A stretch of DNA of 64,000 nucleotides from the NCBI GenBank assembly GCA_028671895.1, contig CM053803.1:48978786-49042785 (forward strand), in the 5' to 3' direction. The first letter of the stretch is position 1. The number at the start of each line of letters is the position of its first letter. The stretch is from Oenanthe sinensis (lineage: Eukaryota; Streptophyta; Magnoliopsida; Apiales; Apiaceae). The translations under genes and the position numbers were made by a program. Shown here piece by piece: positions 21,282-32,345 of the stretch. Below the pieces are notes generated by a model. The model ran no database searches. It had not been told where the DNA came from and was given only the letters and a program-made list of their open reading frames with translations.

Positions 21282-23731
21282 TTATTAGTTGTTATCTTTG
21301 GCTTGGTTTCCAATTTTTGTACCTTTGGTTTGGGTGGTTTTACTTCCACTTCAACCTTAGGTGTTGGTCTTCCTACCTCAGAATTCTCAGTGCTAATATT
21401 TGGAATGCTCATGCTTGCAGAGTTGAAAAAATTTGGTGCATGAAGACTGTTAAGCATATTCCATGGCATAGCAGGCATATTCATATTGGCAAATGCAAGA
21501 TATGGATTAAACATATAAGGCATTGATGCATACTGAGCATGAACAGCATGAGAATCAACTGAATGAGGAAAAACAGAACTGGTATGCATGTTGGGTATAG
21601 CAGGTACATTTGTTGTTGTAGGCATGGTGAGTTTACATTGCACAGATAAATGATTTTTACTACCACACTTAGCACAAACTTTCCTAGGAGCATATTTGTC
21701 AGGTGTGTAGTTATTGTGCTTGTTTATGCCTACTTTACCATTTCTATTTTTCTTCTTCTTTTCATTTGGCTGAATATTAGGTTCTATCTTTTCCAATTTC
21801 TCTTTCAACTGATTTTTAGATAAGAATCCTATATTAGCCTTTTCAACTTCGATTTTAGCTTCAGAGGAGCTACTTTCTTTGACAAATTTAATAGGTCTGT
21901 TAAACTTAGTTTTAATATTACATTTCTTAGCAGTTGATGACTTCTCAATCGATGGATAATTATCCGTTGAAATAGCATTATCAATCGATGGATAATTCTT
22001 ATCAGTTGATTCAGAGTTATCAATCGATTGCTTCTTTTCTAAAGATTGATCTTCATCAATGGCTATTTTCTCAAGAGTTTCAGACAACATGGTGAAAGAG
22101 TTTGTTCCATGAATGTCATTCATCTTCTTACTGGCTTTACTTGACCTGTTCCACTTGTCAATGGTTCTTAGTTCATCCTCTAATTTTTCTTTTAACTTCT
22201 CTATTTCCTTTTTACTGTCAACTAGTTCATTTCTAGCATCTTTGTTTTCCATCTTGAGTCTGTCCAATTGCACTAGCTCACTCTCTAAGAAATTGTTTCT
22301 TTCAGTGAGAGTTTCTAATGTTAATTTGAGCCTAGTGTTCTCTTTGTTCAAAGACTTAAGAGTGACATGCAAATTATACAATTCATTAGACATTTCATTA
22401 ATTGTAATATTGCATTCATCTTTGGACAACTCAGATAGATTTGTAGAAATTACCTGATTGCTAGATGAACTAGCTTCCTGGTCATCTTGATTGGCCATTA
22501 GTGCAAGATTGATGTGTTCTTCTTCTTCTTCAGAATCCTCCTCAGCAGCCCAGTCCTTTTCTTCTGTCACAAAAGCCTTCTCTCTTTGTTTGAGCAAGTC
22601 AAAGTACTTCTTTTTATAGTCAACACCATCACTAGACTTTGACCTCTTTTCAACTTTGGGCTTTCTGCATTCACTTGAAAAGTGACCAGCCAATCCACAG
22701 TTAAAGCATCTGAATTGAGTTCTGTCAACAAGATTTTTGCCTTGTTGAGTGTCTCTCCTGAACTGTGATCCAGGCCTTTGCATTGGATTCCTTTTGAACT
22801 TGAGTTTGGAAAATTTTCTTGATAGAAAAGCTAAATGCTCATCTATTTCATCCATTTCATCTTTGATGAGTGACTCATCACTATCACAAAGTTCTTTTCC
22901 TTTACCAGTAGAAGATTCATCATATCTAACATAATTTGCACCATTGCCATGACCTTCTTTCTTCCCTTCTTTGAAATCAGCATCTTCATCTGTTTCTGCA
23001 ACTTGCTTTTCCTTGACCATCAAAGCAATGGACTTTTCTCTCTTCTGACTTTTCTCAATTTCCTCATCTTGCTGTAGCTCCAACTCATAGGTTTTCAAGA
23101 TGCCATACAGCTTGTCCAAGGTATAATCTTTAAAGTCAGGAGATTGCCTTATAGAGACAGTCATTGGTTTCCATTCTTTGGGTAGGGACCTCAAGAATTT
23201 GAGGTTGGTGTCCTCAACAGCATAAACTCTTCCATATAGTTTAAGCTCATTCAACAGCTTTTGAAACCTACTATATGTATCATTTATTGTTTCACCACCC
23301 TTGAAGTGAAAGGCCTCATACTTTTGAATCAAGAGTTGCATCTTGTTCTTTCTTACTTGCTCAGTACCTTCACAAAGGGTTTGAAGAGTGTCCCAGACTT
23401 CTTTGGAGGTTGTACAACTGATGACATTGTCAAACATGTCCTTGTCAAGACCATTAAACAAAATATTCATGGCCTTTTTGTCCTTGTGTACTTCCTTTTC
23501 ATCTTCATCTGTATACTCACTCACAGATTTAGGAATGAGTTTGTCTGGTGCTTGAGTACCGTCTGCATTTACACTTGTAACTATTTTCATAGGCACATGT
23601 GGACCTTTCTCTATGCAATGAACATAGGAAGGATCAATAGATAGCAGATGCAAGTGCATTTTTACTTTCCAGGGAAAATATTCATCTTTCTCTAGAACTG
23701 GAATCTTAACTCCTGTTTCTCTTTGACCCAT
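21242..23731 (-). CDS. gag: E3 gag (capsid-nucleocapsid), two zinc knuckles
   Basis: 829 residues from ATG 23731, which starts MGQRETG; the frame is open upstream into the PBS and LTR but this ATG follows the primer site sensibly. The N-terminal half is the copia gag (UBN2-like) fold, with KEVWDTLQ and LDKLYGILKTYELE. The first zinc knuckle is CFNCGLAGHFSSEC, the second CAKCGSKNHLSVQC, both intact. Between them lies a coiled-coil-like Lys/Glu/Leu region and a segment rich in SIDN/STDN repeats (about 21930-22030) written with the element's DNA motif. The C-terminus WVPKST is shared with E1 and E5. The frame is intact and probably functional. Confidence 0.93.
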   Translation of the reverse strand: MGQRETGVKIPVLEKDEYFPWKVKMHLHLLSIDPSYVHCIEKGPHVPMKIVTSVNADGTQAPDKLIPKSVSEYTDEDEKEVHKDKKAMNILFNGLDKDMFDNVISCTTSKEVWDTLQTLCEGTEQVRKNKMQLLIQKYEAFHFKGGETINDTYSRFQKLLNELKLYGRVYAVEDTNLKFLRSLPKEWKPMTVSIRQSPDFKDYTLDKLYGILKTYELELQQDEEIEKSQKREKSIALMVKEKQVAETDEDADFKEGKKEGHGNGANYVRYDESSTGKGKELCDSDESLIKDEMDEIDEHLAFLSRKFSKLKFKRNPMQRPGSQFRRDTQQGKNLVDRTQFRCFNCGLAGHFSSECRKPKVEKRSKSSDGVDYKKKYFDLLKQREKAFVTEEKDWAAEEDSEEEEEHINLALMANQDDQEASSSSNQVISTNLSELSKDECNITINEMSNELYNLHVTLKSLNKENTRLKLTLETLTERNNFLESELVQLDRLKMENKDARNELVDSKKEIEKLKEKLEDELRTIDKWNRSSKASKKMNDIHGTNSFTMLSETLEKIAIDEDQSLEKKQSIDNSESTDKNYPSIDNAISTDNYPSIEKSSTAKKCNIKTKFNRPIKFVKESSSSEAKIEVEKANIGFLSKNQLKEKLEKIEPNIQPNEKKKKNRNGKVGINKHNNYTPDKYAPRKVCAKCGSKNHLSVQCKLTMPTTTNVPAIPNMHTSSVFPHSVDSHAVHAQYASMPYMFNPYLAFANMNMPAMPWNMLNSLHAPNFFNSASMSIPNISTENSEVGRPTPKVEVEVKPPKPKVQKLETKPKITTNKKGPKATWVPKST

Positions 23732-23776
23732 TCTTGATGTACTTTTAGATCTTGACTTTCTGTTTGTCGAAAGCTT

Positions 23777-23788
23777 GCTCTGATACCA
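23777..23788 (-). other. E3 primer binding site (initiator tRNA-Met)
   Basis: Minus-strand TGGTATCAGAGC two bases inside the 5' LTR end (AACA-AT-TGGTATC), the normal spacing for copia elements. Confidence 0.93.
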
Positions 23789-23790
23789 AT

Positions 23791-24967
23791 TGTTATTCGC
23801 CCTTAAGTACACTAAGTTTGGAGAAGGGGGGGTTGAATACAAACTTAAGAATTAAGTCAACTTCTTGCGGAAATAAGTTTGTACAAAGAGAGTGTTTAAT
23901 TAAGATTGATGTAACTAAGAACTGGATAACTAAAGTGTTGATAACAGAAACAACAAGATTAAAAATTACTAGTGGATTGTTTTTCCACTAGTGTGTTTTT
24001 GCTTTCAATTGATCTTAGTAAAAATACTAAGCTGCGTACAAAGTTGAATGTAGAATCTAGAAAAGCATTACAAGTTCTGCCTGATTTTCTACTTTGCTTT
24101 TCTTGAGTTCTATTACAAAACAACTACCTCTTTGCTACTGTGTTGTTGCTTTTTATAAACAACAACTACTCCTCTAGTTTTCTATCGACTGATAACAATA
24201 TAATATTACAATTTATACTGTTTACATAAAAATAGAAACTAGCTCCTTTTCACAGCTTTCCTTGTAGAACTTACTAGCTCTGGAAGTGTCTTTTGTCTTA
24301 AGATATTCCTTGGATGCTGTGTTGCCTAGAAAGTCTTCACAGTCCTGACAGGACTGTCTTCCAATGATTCAGTTTCTGCACTGTTCCCGTGAAATCTGGC
24401 TTTTAGCTAAATAGGGAAACTTTAATCAACTGATAAATGATGTTAAGCTTATCAGTTGATTCACCTTTGCTTATCCATCGATGGATAGGATATCTGTTGA
24501 TCAGTTGATGTGTCGATGGATAATTGAGCTATCCATCGACTCCTTATCCATTGATGATTCTTTATCCGTTGACTGTAATTATCCATTGATAGCTTTCATC
24601 CGTTGAGTAGTGTCTTCATCCATCGACTTCAACATCAGTTGATCACTTCACTTGTGAGAATTCTGACTTAGAATATTTACAATTGATCAGCCATTCTTCA
24701 CATCTGTTGAGAAGCTAGAAATTGAAGTCAATAACATCAGTTGACTACATCATTGCATCCATCGAGGTAATACAGTCAATTGATAGTGAAACATAAATCA
24801 ATGCTACAATCCAGTTTATCAGTTGAGAAACAAGTTTCAACTGATAGCTGGTTTCCTAATCAATGGATATTTATAAGTCATATCCATTGATCAGTTACAA
24901 AAATAATTTTGAGTCCCTATTGAAATTCTAAGTAATTTGTTATCATCAAAACTCATAATTCCTAACA
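23791..24967 (-). repeat. E3 5' LTR
   Basis: 1177 bp, same length as the copy at 12754-13930 and identical wherever I compared them. Contains TATCCATCGATGGATA at 24472-24487 and the TATA box at 24148-24157. Confidence 0.96.
24148..24157 (-). promoter_or_regulatory. TATA box of E3 5' LTR
   Basis: Minus-strand TATAAAAAGC; would drive genomic RNA of E3 leftwards, downstream of the U3 motif array. Confidence 0.6.
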
Positions 24968-24972
24968 CTTGT
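24968..24972 (+). repeat. Target-site duplication of E3, right copy (CTTGT)
   Basis: Exact match to 12749-12753. Beyond it the E2 interior resumes. Confidence 0.95.
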
Positions 24973-27049
24973 GAAAAATGTTTTATCTAAACATGCATTC
25001 ATTTGCCAGAGAATGAAAAGCCACTAAAAGTTTTCTTTGAAAGAGAACATTTCTTGAGGATTATCTTTCTATTTCAAAATTATATATCCTCTCTCTCTCT
25101 AAATGTTTTGTAATGAAAACTGTTTTCTCTCCACGATTTGTTTAAATAAAGTTACTTGATAACTTGTAACTTAGGTTGCATGGTATTAGACTATTTTATT
25201 TGAGTAAATTGTTTTGATCTTGAGGTATCAATCATTGGTAAAACGTTTTTCAAAACTCTTGTTAATGTCTGTTTCACATTAACCTGTAGTATTAAAACAA
25301 TGGTTGTTTGCTTTGGGATTAGTGCCTTGGACTGTATGACTAAAGCATTCATTCGATTTTTTTTGTTTTAAATCGGAGATAATATCCGATAAGAATGAAT
25401 TGCAAAACAATTTCTGAAAACATACAGTGAGCAAGATGAAATAGATTTGAGTTATTAATCAAAATGTTTTTGTTAAAAGAGTTGAATTTCAATTGGATAT
25501 TTGTCTAAGAGAAATTCAAAAGAACACTTTTGTTAATCTGTTAAACTTTTTTTTCAAAATTGTGAGTTTATGAAATTTGGCTTAATATTCTTTTATCTAT
25601 TCTTTATTAATTCCCACATTTTAGCTCTGGTGCATTGTTTCTTGAGGACACATTGCTCCAATGCTATATTTCTGAGAAGGAATAGAGAATAAGTTTAATC
25701 ATACTATACCAAATTTTATATAGCTCTGATCAACTCTATCTATTTAGCCGTAATGGCTTAGCCTAAGTGGCTATAGGGGAAGGTCAAGAAGTTGAATAAT
25801 CCATCAATTTCTAACCAAGGCCTTAGTACCAAACACTATCATTCTAATTCAAACTTTCAACCCTTGGTGATATAAGGAACTTATATAGATTAGCGGTTGT
25901 TAAGGGAGAAACTGCACTTGATGCAGCAAATAAGGATGAAGTCGGAAGTGCACCCACAGCTCTACCTCTCGAGAAGGAAAGAAGTATACAAAAAGAAACG
26001 AGATCTCTTGGTGATACAAGAAATGAGATCTGTCAATCCTATCTTGTGGAGGTTACTTAGAGGATATCTAAAGACACAAGGGTGGATTGGAGCTTGCATG
26101 AACTAAGGGGGAGAATTGGATAAAATTGAAACCTTAGTGATGCCATGGAGAAATTACTAAGGGGGAGTTTCTTAGTAATTGGTTGGAGCCTAATCCCTAA
26201 AGGTGTTGTAGATTTAACTGATTTTTCGTCTGAAGTGGAGAAGTTACTTTTTGTCAATTGGGAAGAAGTTACTTGTCGTACTAAGGGGAGAAGTTATGGA
26301 GAATCTTAACATCTTGGTTTGCAGTGCTATATCTTATTCTGAAAAGATATCTAAGGGATTTTGCTCTATTTGTTTGAATATCTGTCATTGGAACATTCTT
26401 AGGAGAGGTTCGGCAGAAGAATTCTTTCTAGCACGATCAATGAATGAAAATGAAGATTTCTTTGAAGAGTATCAACTCAGGGGGAGTTTTTGCTAAGTAG
26501 AAGTTTTCTAGGTAATGAAGAATGTGAAGGAGATTTTCAAGGGGCATCTGAGAAGTGTCCAAGTGTGTTCTATTTCTTGTTTCAGTGATAGATGAAGTCA
26601 GTGGAGTAGTGCAGGGAAGAAAGAAAAATATGTTTCCTGGAAATAGAACATCCTGAAGAAAAAGAGGAAGTGACTTTCATTCCAAGAGAGAACAACCTTA
26701 AGGGGAGAATGAGTTGACCTCTTATGGGGAACATAGAGAGCTGTATGTTCTAGTTCGAATTGCAAGATGAACAAGAATGATTGGTCAGAAATCTTTACTA
26801 ATGATTTGTTTCTTTATTGAAAGAACCCCATCTTTGAAGAACATTGAAGTGGAGGAAGCTAAAGGAAAATGAAATTCAGAAATTCATCATTCATTTTCAG
26901 CAACTCAGGAAATCTGGATTTAACTGATTATATCTTTCCAGAACCTTTTGTATATTATTTTCATGTCCAGTACTTTAATTGTTTCTTGTATATTAGTTGA
27001 GTTATCCTCTAGTAGCTAATTTTATTTGATTGCTATTCCATATCAACCA
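24973..27049 (+). other. E2 interior, 3' part, with several PPT-like tracts
   Basis: No coding frame recognised. From about 26100 there are repeated purine tracts of the AGGGGGAG or AGGGGAG type (near 26106, 26160, 26283, 26480 and 26700) before the true PPT at 27050. Multiple PPT copies have been reported for Sireviruses. The remainder (24973-26100) is AT-rich unique sequence with nothing recognisable. Confidence 0.65.
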
Positions 27050-27062
27050 AATAGGGGGAGAT
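27050..27062 (+). other. E2 polypurine tract
   Basis: AATAGGGGGAGAT abutting the 3' LTR. Just before it, ATTTGATTG and CAACCAAAT form a 9-bp stem with one mismatch, analogous to the hairpins before the PPTs of E0, E1 and E3. Confidence 0.9.
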
Positions 27063-28502
27063 TGAAAGGGGAGATAGGAGTGAAGGGAAGTAACTCACTG
27101 CACTTTCATGTGTACTAGGAATGCTAAATGTAATCTCTATGTAATGGTTGATGATAACTCAACAATAGAACAGGACATGTAATAATATGCAGGTGCACAG
27201 AAATCTTGGATCACAGAGTTCAGTTAAGACAAAGTATCAAAGGATCATCTACAGACTTGAAGCTCACTGGAAGAAGTTCATTAACATGTTCATGCCTCAG
27301 TGGAGAATAAAAGATGTTGACATCTATTCAAGGATGTGGAAGCTACAGAAGATTGTCTTAGTCTATGACGATTTTAGTGCATTACAATCGAAGCAACAAG
27401 TAAGGTTTGCAAAGAAGAATGTGGAATCATGTTCGGAATCAAGAGCCCCTATCAAGACTAGTCACTTATGAACCAGACCGTTACATCAAGTGTCAGGACA
27501 TTGGAGGCAAGCTCTCGTCGGTTAATATGATTTTAATCATTCTAAAGTTGTTGGTTTTCTTTAGTTATGTGGAGGATCAACAAAGGTGGTAAATCAGTGT
27601 TGGAGAAATGTCAGCCTAATGGATAAGAGACAGACGGCACAACCTGATTGGATCTTACTAAAGCTTCACAGATTAGAAGGCCAAATACTTGGACGTGGTG
27701 GAGTCACGTATACGGGGCCAAGTATTTGGATAAGGAAGTCTACACAAATTGAAGAGTGGAATGGAAATATTTAATTTAATTAAATAAAGTATTTATTTAA
27801 TTATTTATATATTATATAAATAAAGACATTCTTTATTTATATTATATATATTTATTTAAATATTACTTTTACATTAAATATTTCCAAAGGCATGCTTGGC
27901 ACATGACTTTGAAGATATGATTTGAGTGGACAAAAGTAAAAGGTGGAAAAACAAAAATTAACACCTTTTTCAATATATAAAGAAGAAACCCAAGTCATCA
28001 TAAAAAGTGAATATTCGGATGAGAAGAAAAAAGGGGAGAGAGAAAAAGAATTAATTTTCTCTCCCCCATGGCCGAACTAGATCTTGCATATTTTAGAGCC
28101 ATGATTTTCTTTATCATACCACTCATCTATTCTTCTATTGTAAATATTGCTAAATCTTGTTTAGAAGATAGGTTTGATTTTTGTCTCCTAGATCTAGAAT
28201 TTGTAATATTTTTAGAGGAGCCAAAAATCATTTCTTTGTTGTGTTCTTGAGCTTTTGTTCTTGAACTTGTTGTAGCATCTACCCCACTTCAATGAATATA
28301 AAGTTATATTCTTGGATCTTGTTGTGTTGTGTGTTTTGGATGATTTACCGTTCATTATCTTGGTTATTTTAATGGTGTTCTTGAGGTTGAAGAAGATGAT
28401 GAACAGTAACCGGGTTTGAACCAAAGTAATTTTTATGTTGTCCCAAAAATTATTAATAGTCATATTTAATTTGGGAATCGTATTCACCCCCCCCCCTCTA
28501 CA
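27063..28502 (+). repeat. E2 3' LTR
   Basis: 1440 bp, TG...TCTACA, followed by AGTAC. Differs from the 5' copy at about eight positions and one base in the C-tract. TATA box at 27974-27981. It ends 18-19 nt short of the point where the 5' copy meets its PBS, so the integrated U5 end is CTCTACA. Confidence 0.93.
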
Positions 28503-28507
28503 AGTAC
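28503..28507 (+). repeat. Target-site duplication of E2, right copy (AGTAC)
   Basis: Matches 5291-5295. Confidence 0.92.
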
Positions 28508-29989
28508 AGAAGGTTAAGGAAGGCTTATTCTGCACACACACACAAGCCTCTTATTATTACTAACCCTGTTTTGCAGGAAACAGATGCTCCCAAGGCTCCT
28601 GCAGAGCCAGACTCTGAAAGCAAGAAAACACCTGAACCAGAGTCTAATGTTGAGTCAGAGTCTAGACTTCCTTTAGACTCTTCATTCCAAGTACAAGCAG
28701 CTGGGCTCATAGAAGGCAGAACAAATGAAGTTCTCAAAGCACTAGGTGTGCCAGACTCTGAACAGCAAATCACAAAGAAGCCTAAAAAGCTTAAGGTCCA
28801 CAAAAGGAGAGCATCAGAGTCTGTTGCTGAGTTGGAAACTGAGATTGAGCAACCAGTTTTTAACCATGAAGCAATTTGGGATAATGGAGTTACCTACAGG
28901 ACAGCCATTCAATGGATCTCTCAAGTTCAACCTCTGTCAAGACAGGTGGCTGAATATCTTGTCCATAATATAGGTACAATTGCCAACAAATACATCTATC
29001 TAACCTACCAAAGTAGACTGAATCAATTCAACGGCACATATTTTCAAAGAGTAAGGAGGGAACTGCAGGAACTCTTCAATCTCACAGATGCTCAGGCACT
29101 CAATGCAATCCATCTAAGGGCCTTTCATCACAAGTTGGATTCATTTATTCTTGAAGAACAACAGGAGGTAGCAGGTGATGCAAGGCAGTTGGAGGTTGGG
29201 ACTAGTGCACCAGTGGTGACTAGTGTTAAAGATGCTCAGTCTGCCTCACCCACACAAGCACCACCTAGTCAGAGGTTGGGTGATAGTGGGGCAGGGGAAT
29301 ATACTGTTGGGCCCTCCTTGACAACTCTTCAAAGAGCTGATGAGAACCCCAATGATATGGAAGGACAAACTATGATGGATGCTCATGAAGTAATTTCTCA
29401 ATCTATTCTATCAGAGTCTATCCACCTTGAGGGGGAGTCTCATGCACAAACAGTCAAAGATGGTAACACTCAGACTCTGACTTCTAATGAAGTCATACTG
29501 AAGCAGTCAGAGTCTAGAGTAGACCCTGAGACTGGCATACTGGAGCCAACAGACTCTGATAAGAGAGAAGATGCTAGTAAGGGTTCAGAATCTGTTGATG
29601 CTCACCCCTTGGTGGAAACCCCTAGCCTTCAGACATTTGAAGGGGTTCCCCTCCATCAAGATGGTTCAGGTATTGAAGCACCATTATTATCTCTCAACCC
29701 CTCTTCTGTAGGATTATTGAGTGCACCCTCCACATTGAGTGTAAAAATATCTGAGAGGCTGGCACTGGACCAGGCAAAAGGAGAGGTAGAAAAGGCTGTA
29801 AAGAGCTTGAGTGAGATTGAGAAAGTGGGTGCCCAACCCCACTGTGATCATGAGAGATTAGGGTATCCTGAACCTAGCTTTACTTATTGGGATCAAGATT
29901 TTCCAAAGAGTTGGTCCAATGAGTTGGGGCAGGGGATGGATGACAATTCACTATGTCTGATTGTGCAGATTGGCAAACAGGAGGAGGCT
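28503..29989 (+). pseudogene. E1 ORF3, middle part
   Basis: Begins with the second AGTAC copy; reading from the left piece through one AGTAC into this segment keeps one open frame, so E2 interrupted a then-open ORF3. Rich in Glu/Ser/Pro with SES and DSE repeats encoded by CAGAGTCT, and a block shared with E0 (GLIEGRTNEVLKALGVPDSE). An internal AGGGGGAG lies near 29433. Ends at the E4 insertion; the apparent stop at 30011 lies in the E4 LTR. No membrane segment seen. Confidence 0.82.
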
Positions 29990-29994
29990 TTTGC
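29990..29994 (+). repeat. Target-site duplication of E4, left copy (TTTGC)
   Basis: TTTGC here, CTTGC at 38066-38070: one mismatch, consistent with some age. Removing E4 and one copy rejoins E1 ORF3 in frame. Confidence 0.75.
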
Positions 29995-31587
29995 TGAAGG
30001 GTTTCGGGCATGAAAACGCAGTGGAATTAACGTAAAAATAAAATAAAAAACGAAACCCAATCGCAGGATCCATGTATAATGTTGGATGATTATTGTGAAG
30101 AAGTCTGTACCTTAACAAAGCTTTTCGTATGCTGTTTAATGGAGGTCCAGAAAAGATGAATCACAGCAGCCCTTTGTTGCAAAGATTTGCTCTCCAAAGA
30201 AGTCTACACAAACGCCCAATCGTCCTACGATCACCGGAGTCGGTACTAGCCGAATTGTTTGCCTCTCTCTCTCTCTTTCTCTAGCCTCTCTTGATGTTGA
30301 GCAGCTAGGGTTTTTCTCTAAAACGAAATTTGATGATTAAACCCTAATACTATACATCATTATGTATATATAGGGGAGAGAGAGATTTTGGGCCTAACCC
30401 TAATCCATGTGGTTTCCAAAACCCATTATGACTTTGGGTTATTATTATTATTAAATCTGAATTCTAATATAATTAATCAAGTCCCACTTAATTAATTCAA
30501 TAATTAAATTCGAATAATAATAATACTTATTAAATCCGAATTCTAATATAATTAATCAAGTCCCACTTAATTAATTTAATAATTAAATTCGAATAAACAA
30601 TAATATATTTAAATTCGTAATTTAAATAAACCTCCGTTTTGACGTTCTTTGTGTGTGACCCTTTAGGTTATTATTACGTTGGAAATAATTTTATTATCTA
30701 ATAATAAAATTATAAACAATGAGCGGCATCTAGTAATACATCATTGCTACCCAAGTAACAATAATAATTGGTGATTAAATTAAACCTTTCGTGAATAACT
30801 TGCAATGTAATATAATCCCTTTAACCTTATATTATAGATAAAACTCGAGGCATGTATAGTGTCATCCTCTTGAACGTTTAATCTTGGTTTCCTTGATCAA
30901 TGAGTAGACTATTTAAACAAATCAATATTTGAGCATGGCCATGCATTTCATAGTCTCACTCAATCAAGAGGCCAATAATATCACTCCTAGAATTGGAGGG
31001 TTAAATCCTATATCTATCATTCATATTCCCCATACGATTCATAGCATACCCAATGTCCACCTTTATCATTACCCGGTTAAAGGTAACTTTGAGTGTAATC
31101 AAAGTATATTAATTCTCGTATAGAAATATAATGATTTCAAGTCGGAGGATCATTACATCATTATCACTGTGAGATTTCTTATGACACTTATTAACATGTA
31201 GAATCCCACGGCGAGTCTTTCCAGTGTCATGTATTGATACATACACTTATGTTCTTGACTTTAGTATCACCATACCTATGACCAATGAGATGTGGTCATC
31301 TGTCAACAAACATACTAGTCTTATTGCATTATTACTGTCTTTAAATAATAATACTTGACTAGGGAATTTTAGGAATAAAATACTATTCATATAATCTCAT
31401 TTTTAAGTTACATACTTAAAGATATATATTACGTATTAATATTCCAAGGACGTTTATTATTCTTTCAATTTATGACGCATTAAATAAAGACATAATAAAT
31501 ATTAATTAAATAATCACATAAAACATAATCCTTAATTGTTTTCAATAAAACATTAAAAGTATTGTCTCTAGGACACCAATACTAACA
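29995..31587 (-). repeat. E4 3' LTR
   Basis: In element sense starts TGTTAGTATTGGTGTCC and ends CGAAACCCTTCA. TATATATA (30365-30372) next to a CTCTCTCTCCCC tract is a likely promoter. An internal near-duplication with AATTCTAATATAATTAATCA and CCCACTTAATTAATT words occurs at about 30465-30600. Confidence 0.92.
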
Positions 31588-31600
31588 ATCTCCTACTTGT
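31588..31600 (-). other. E4 polypurine tract
   Basis: Minus-strand ACAAGTAGGAGAT directly before the LTR. The purine run is shorter than in the Sirevirus-like elements and no hairpin precedes it. Confidence 0.75.
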
Positions 31601-31607
31601 ACTAGAG

Positions 31608-31814
31608 TCAATCTCTCATGTATCTAATACCCATGGAACTAATATGACCTTCGTGCTTTTGCTGCGACAAAGCCTTAGTCAGTGGGTCTGCATTATTCTT
31701 ATTAGTATGCACTTTACATATATGTATATCTCCTTGATCATTAATCTCATTAATTAGGTGATATCTCCTAAGTACATCCCCAAACAATCTCCTTGGCTGC
31801 TTCATAAGCATCAA
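31608..31814 (-). pseudogene. E4 RNase H C-terminal fragment
   Basis: 68 codons with RYHLINEINDQGDI and NADPLTKALSQQKHE, the usual C-terminal tail of copia RNase H. Upstream sequence (to about 31980) carries further RNase H-like words in broken frames. Confidence 0.8.
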
Positions 31815-32345
31815 TATACTCAGGCTCTATTGTAGAATCAACAACTGTCTCTGCTGTGAACCATTCCAGCATACAATATCTCCATTTAGACAAAACACAA
31901 ATCCAGACTGAGAAATCGAATCATCCTTGTCTGTCTAGAAACTAGCGTCGGTGTAACCTTTTACAACCAGCTTATCTTCTCCTCCATATACCAAGAATTA
32001 ATCTTTAGTCCTCTTCAAGTACTTAAGAATATTCTTGACTGCTGTCTAGTGACCTTCACCTGGATTAGACTAGTATCTACTCTGACTTAGGCCGATCATT
32101 CTTCTTGATCTATCTCTATAGATCTTGATACCTAAAATATAAGTCGCTTCGCCTAGGTGGATCAACCAAAGTCCATACTTGATTAGTATACATGGATTCC
32201 ATCTCAGATTTCATGGCATCCAACCATCTCTTGTATTCTGGAGTGTTCATAGTATCTTAGTAGGTGAGAGGCTCATCTTCGTCGATAAGCATCACATCAC
32301 CATCTTGAGTTAAGAGAAATCCATAATATCTCTCAGGCTCATGGC
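31815..32345 (-). pseudogene. E4 RT remnants flanking a core deletion
   Basis: On the minus strand around 32160-32340 there is the RT N-terminal region (MNTPEYKRWLDAMKSEMESM, then VWTLVD). Around 32080-32155 the RT C-terminal words GEATYILGIKIYRDRS follow at once, in another frame. The catalytic palm with YVDD is missing between them; the joint is near 32158. A TAG also interrupts the N-terminal part. Confidence 0.75.

Larger units (their letters stand above)
12754..24967 (-). mobile_element. E3: full-length Sirevirus-type Ty1/copia element with RT-core deletion and intact ORF3
   Basis: 12,214 bp with two 1177-bp LTRs that look identical by eye, perfect 5-bp duplications, PBS and PPT. On the minus strand: gag, then pol (PR, IN, partial RT joined to RNase H), a 525-bp spacer, and a 1303-codon ORF3. 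All long frames are open except at the RT deletion. It is the youngest insertion here. Its motif family (TATCCATCGATGGATA, ATCAACTGAT) fills LTR, spacer and parts of the coding regions. Capsid, protease and integrase could be made; reverse transcription would need help in trans. Confidence 0.95.
5296..28502 (+). mobile_element. E2: large non-coding LTR retrotransposon (LARD-like), Sirevirus-related LTRs, hosts E3
   Basis: Two LTRs (1441 and 1440 bp), a tRNA-Met primer site, a PPT (AAATAGGGGGAGAT) and a 5-bp duplication define a complete insertion. Without nested E3 it is about 11.0 kb with about 8.1 kb internal. The internal part contains no frame resembling gag, pol or ORF3, only short chance ORFs. 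The LTRs share blocks with the E5 LTR (for example CTAGTCACTTATGAA and TCAAGTGTCAGGACATTG), so an E5-like autonomous element is the likely helper. By eye the LTRs differ at about eight substitutions plus one C-tract indel, so the insertion is young. Confidence 0.9.

Noticed and set aside
22113..22457. 114-codon plus-strand membrane-like ORF
   Set aside because: Antisense of the coiled-coil part of E3 gag; Lys/Glu codons read backwards give Phe/Leu/Ser.
18022..23842. gag start at 23842 inside the LTR
   Set aside because: The frame is open from there, but that start would lie upstream of the PBS in LTR sequence; ATG at 23731 follows the PBS and begins the conserved gag domain.
30465..30600. 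Satellite in E4 LTR
   Set aside because: Only a two-copy internal duplication, present in both LTRs.
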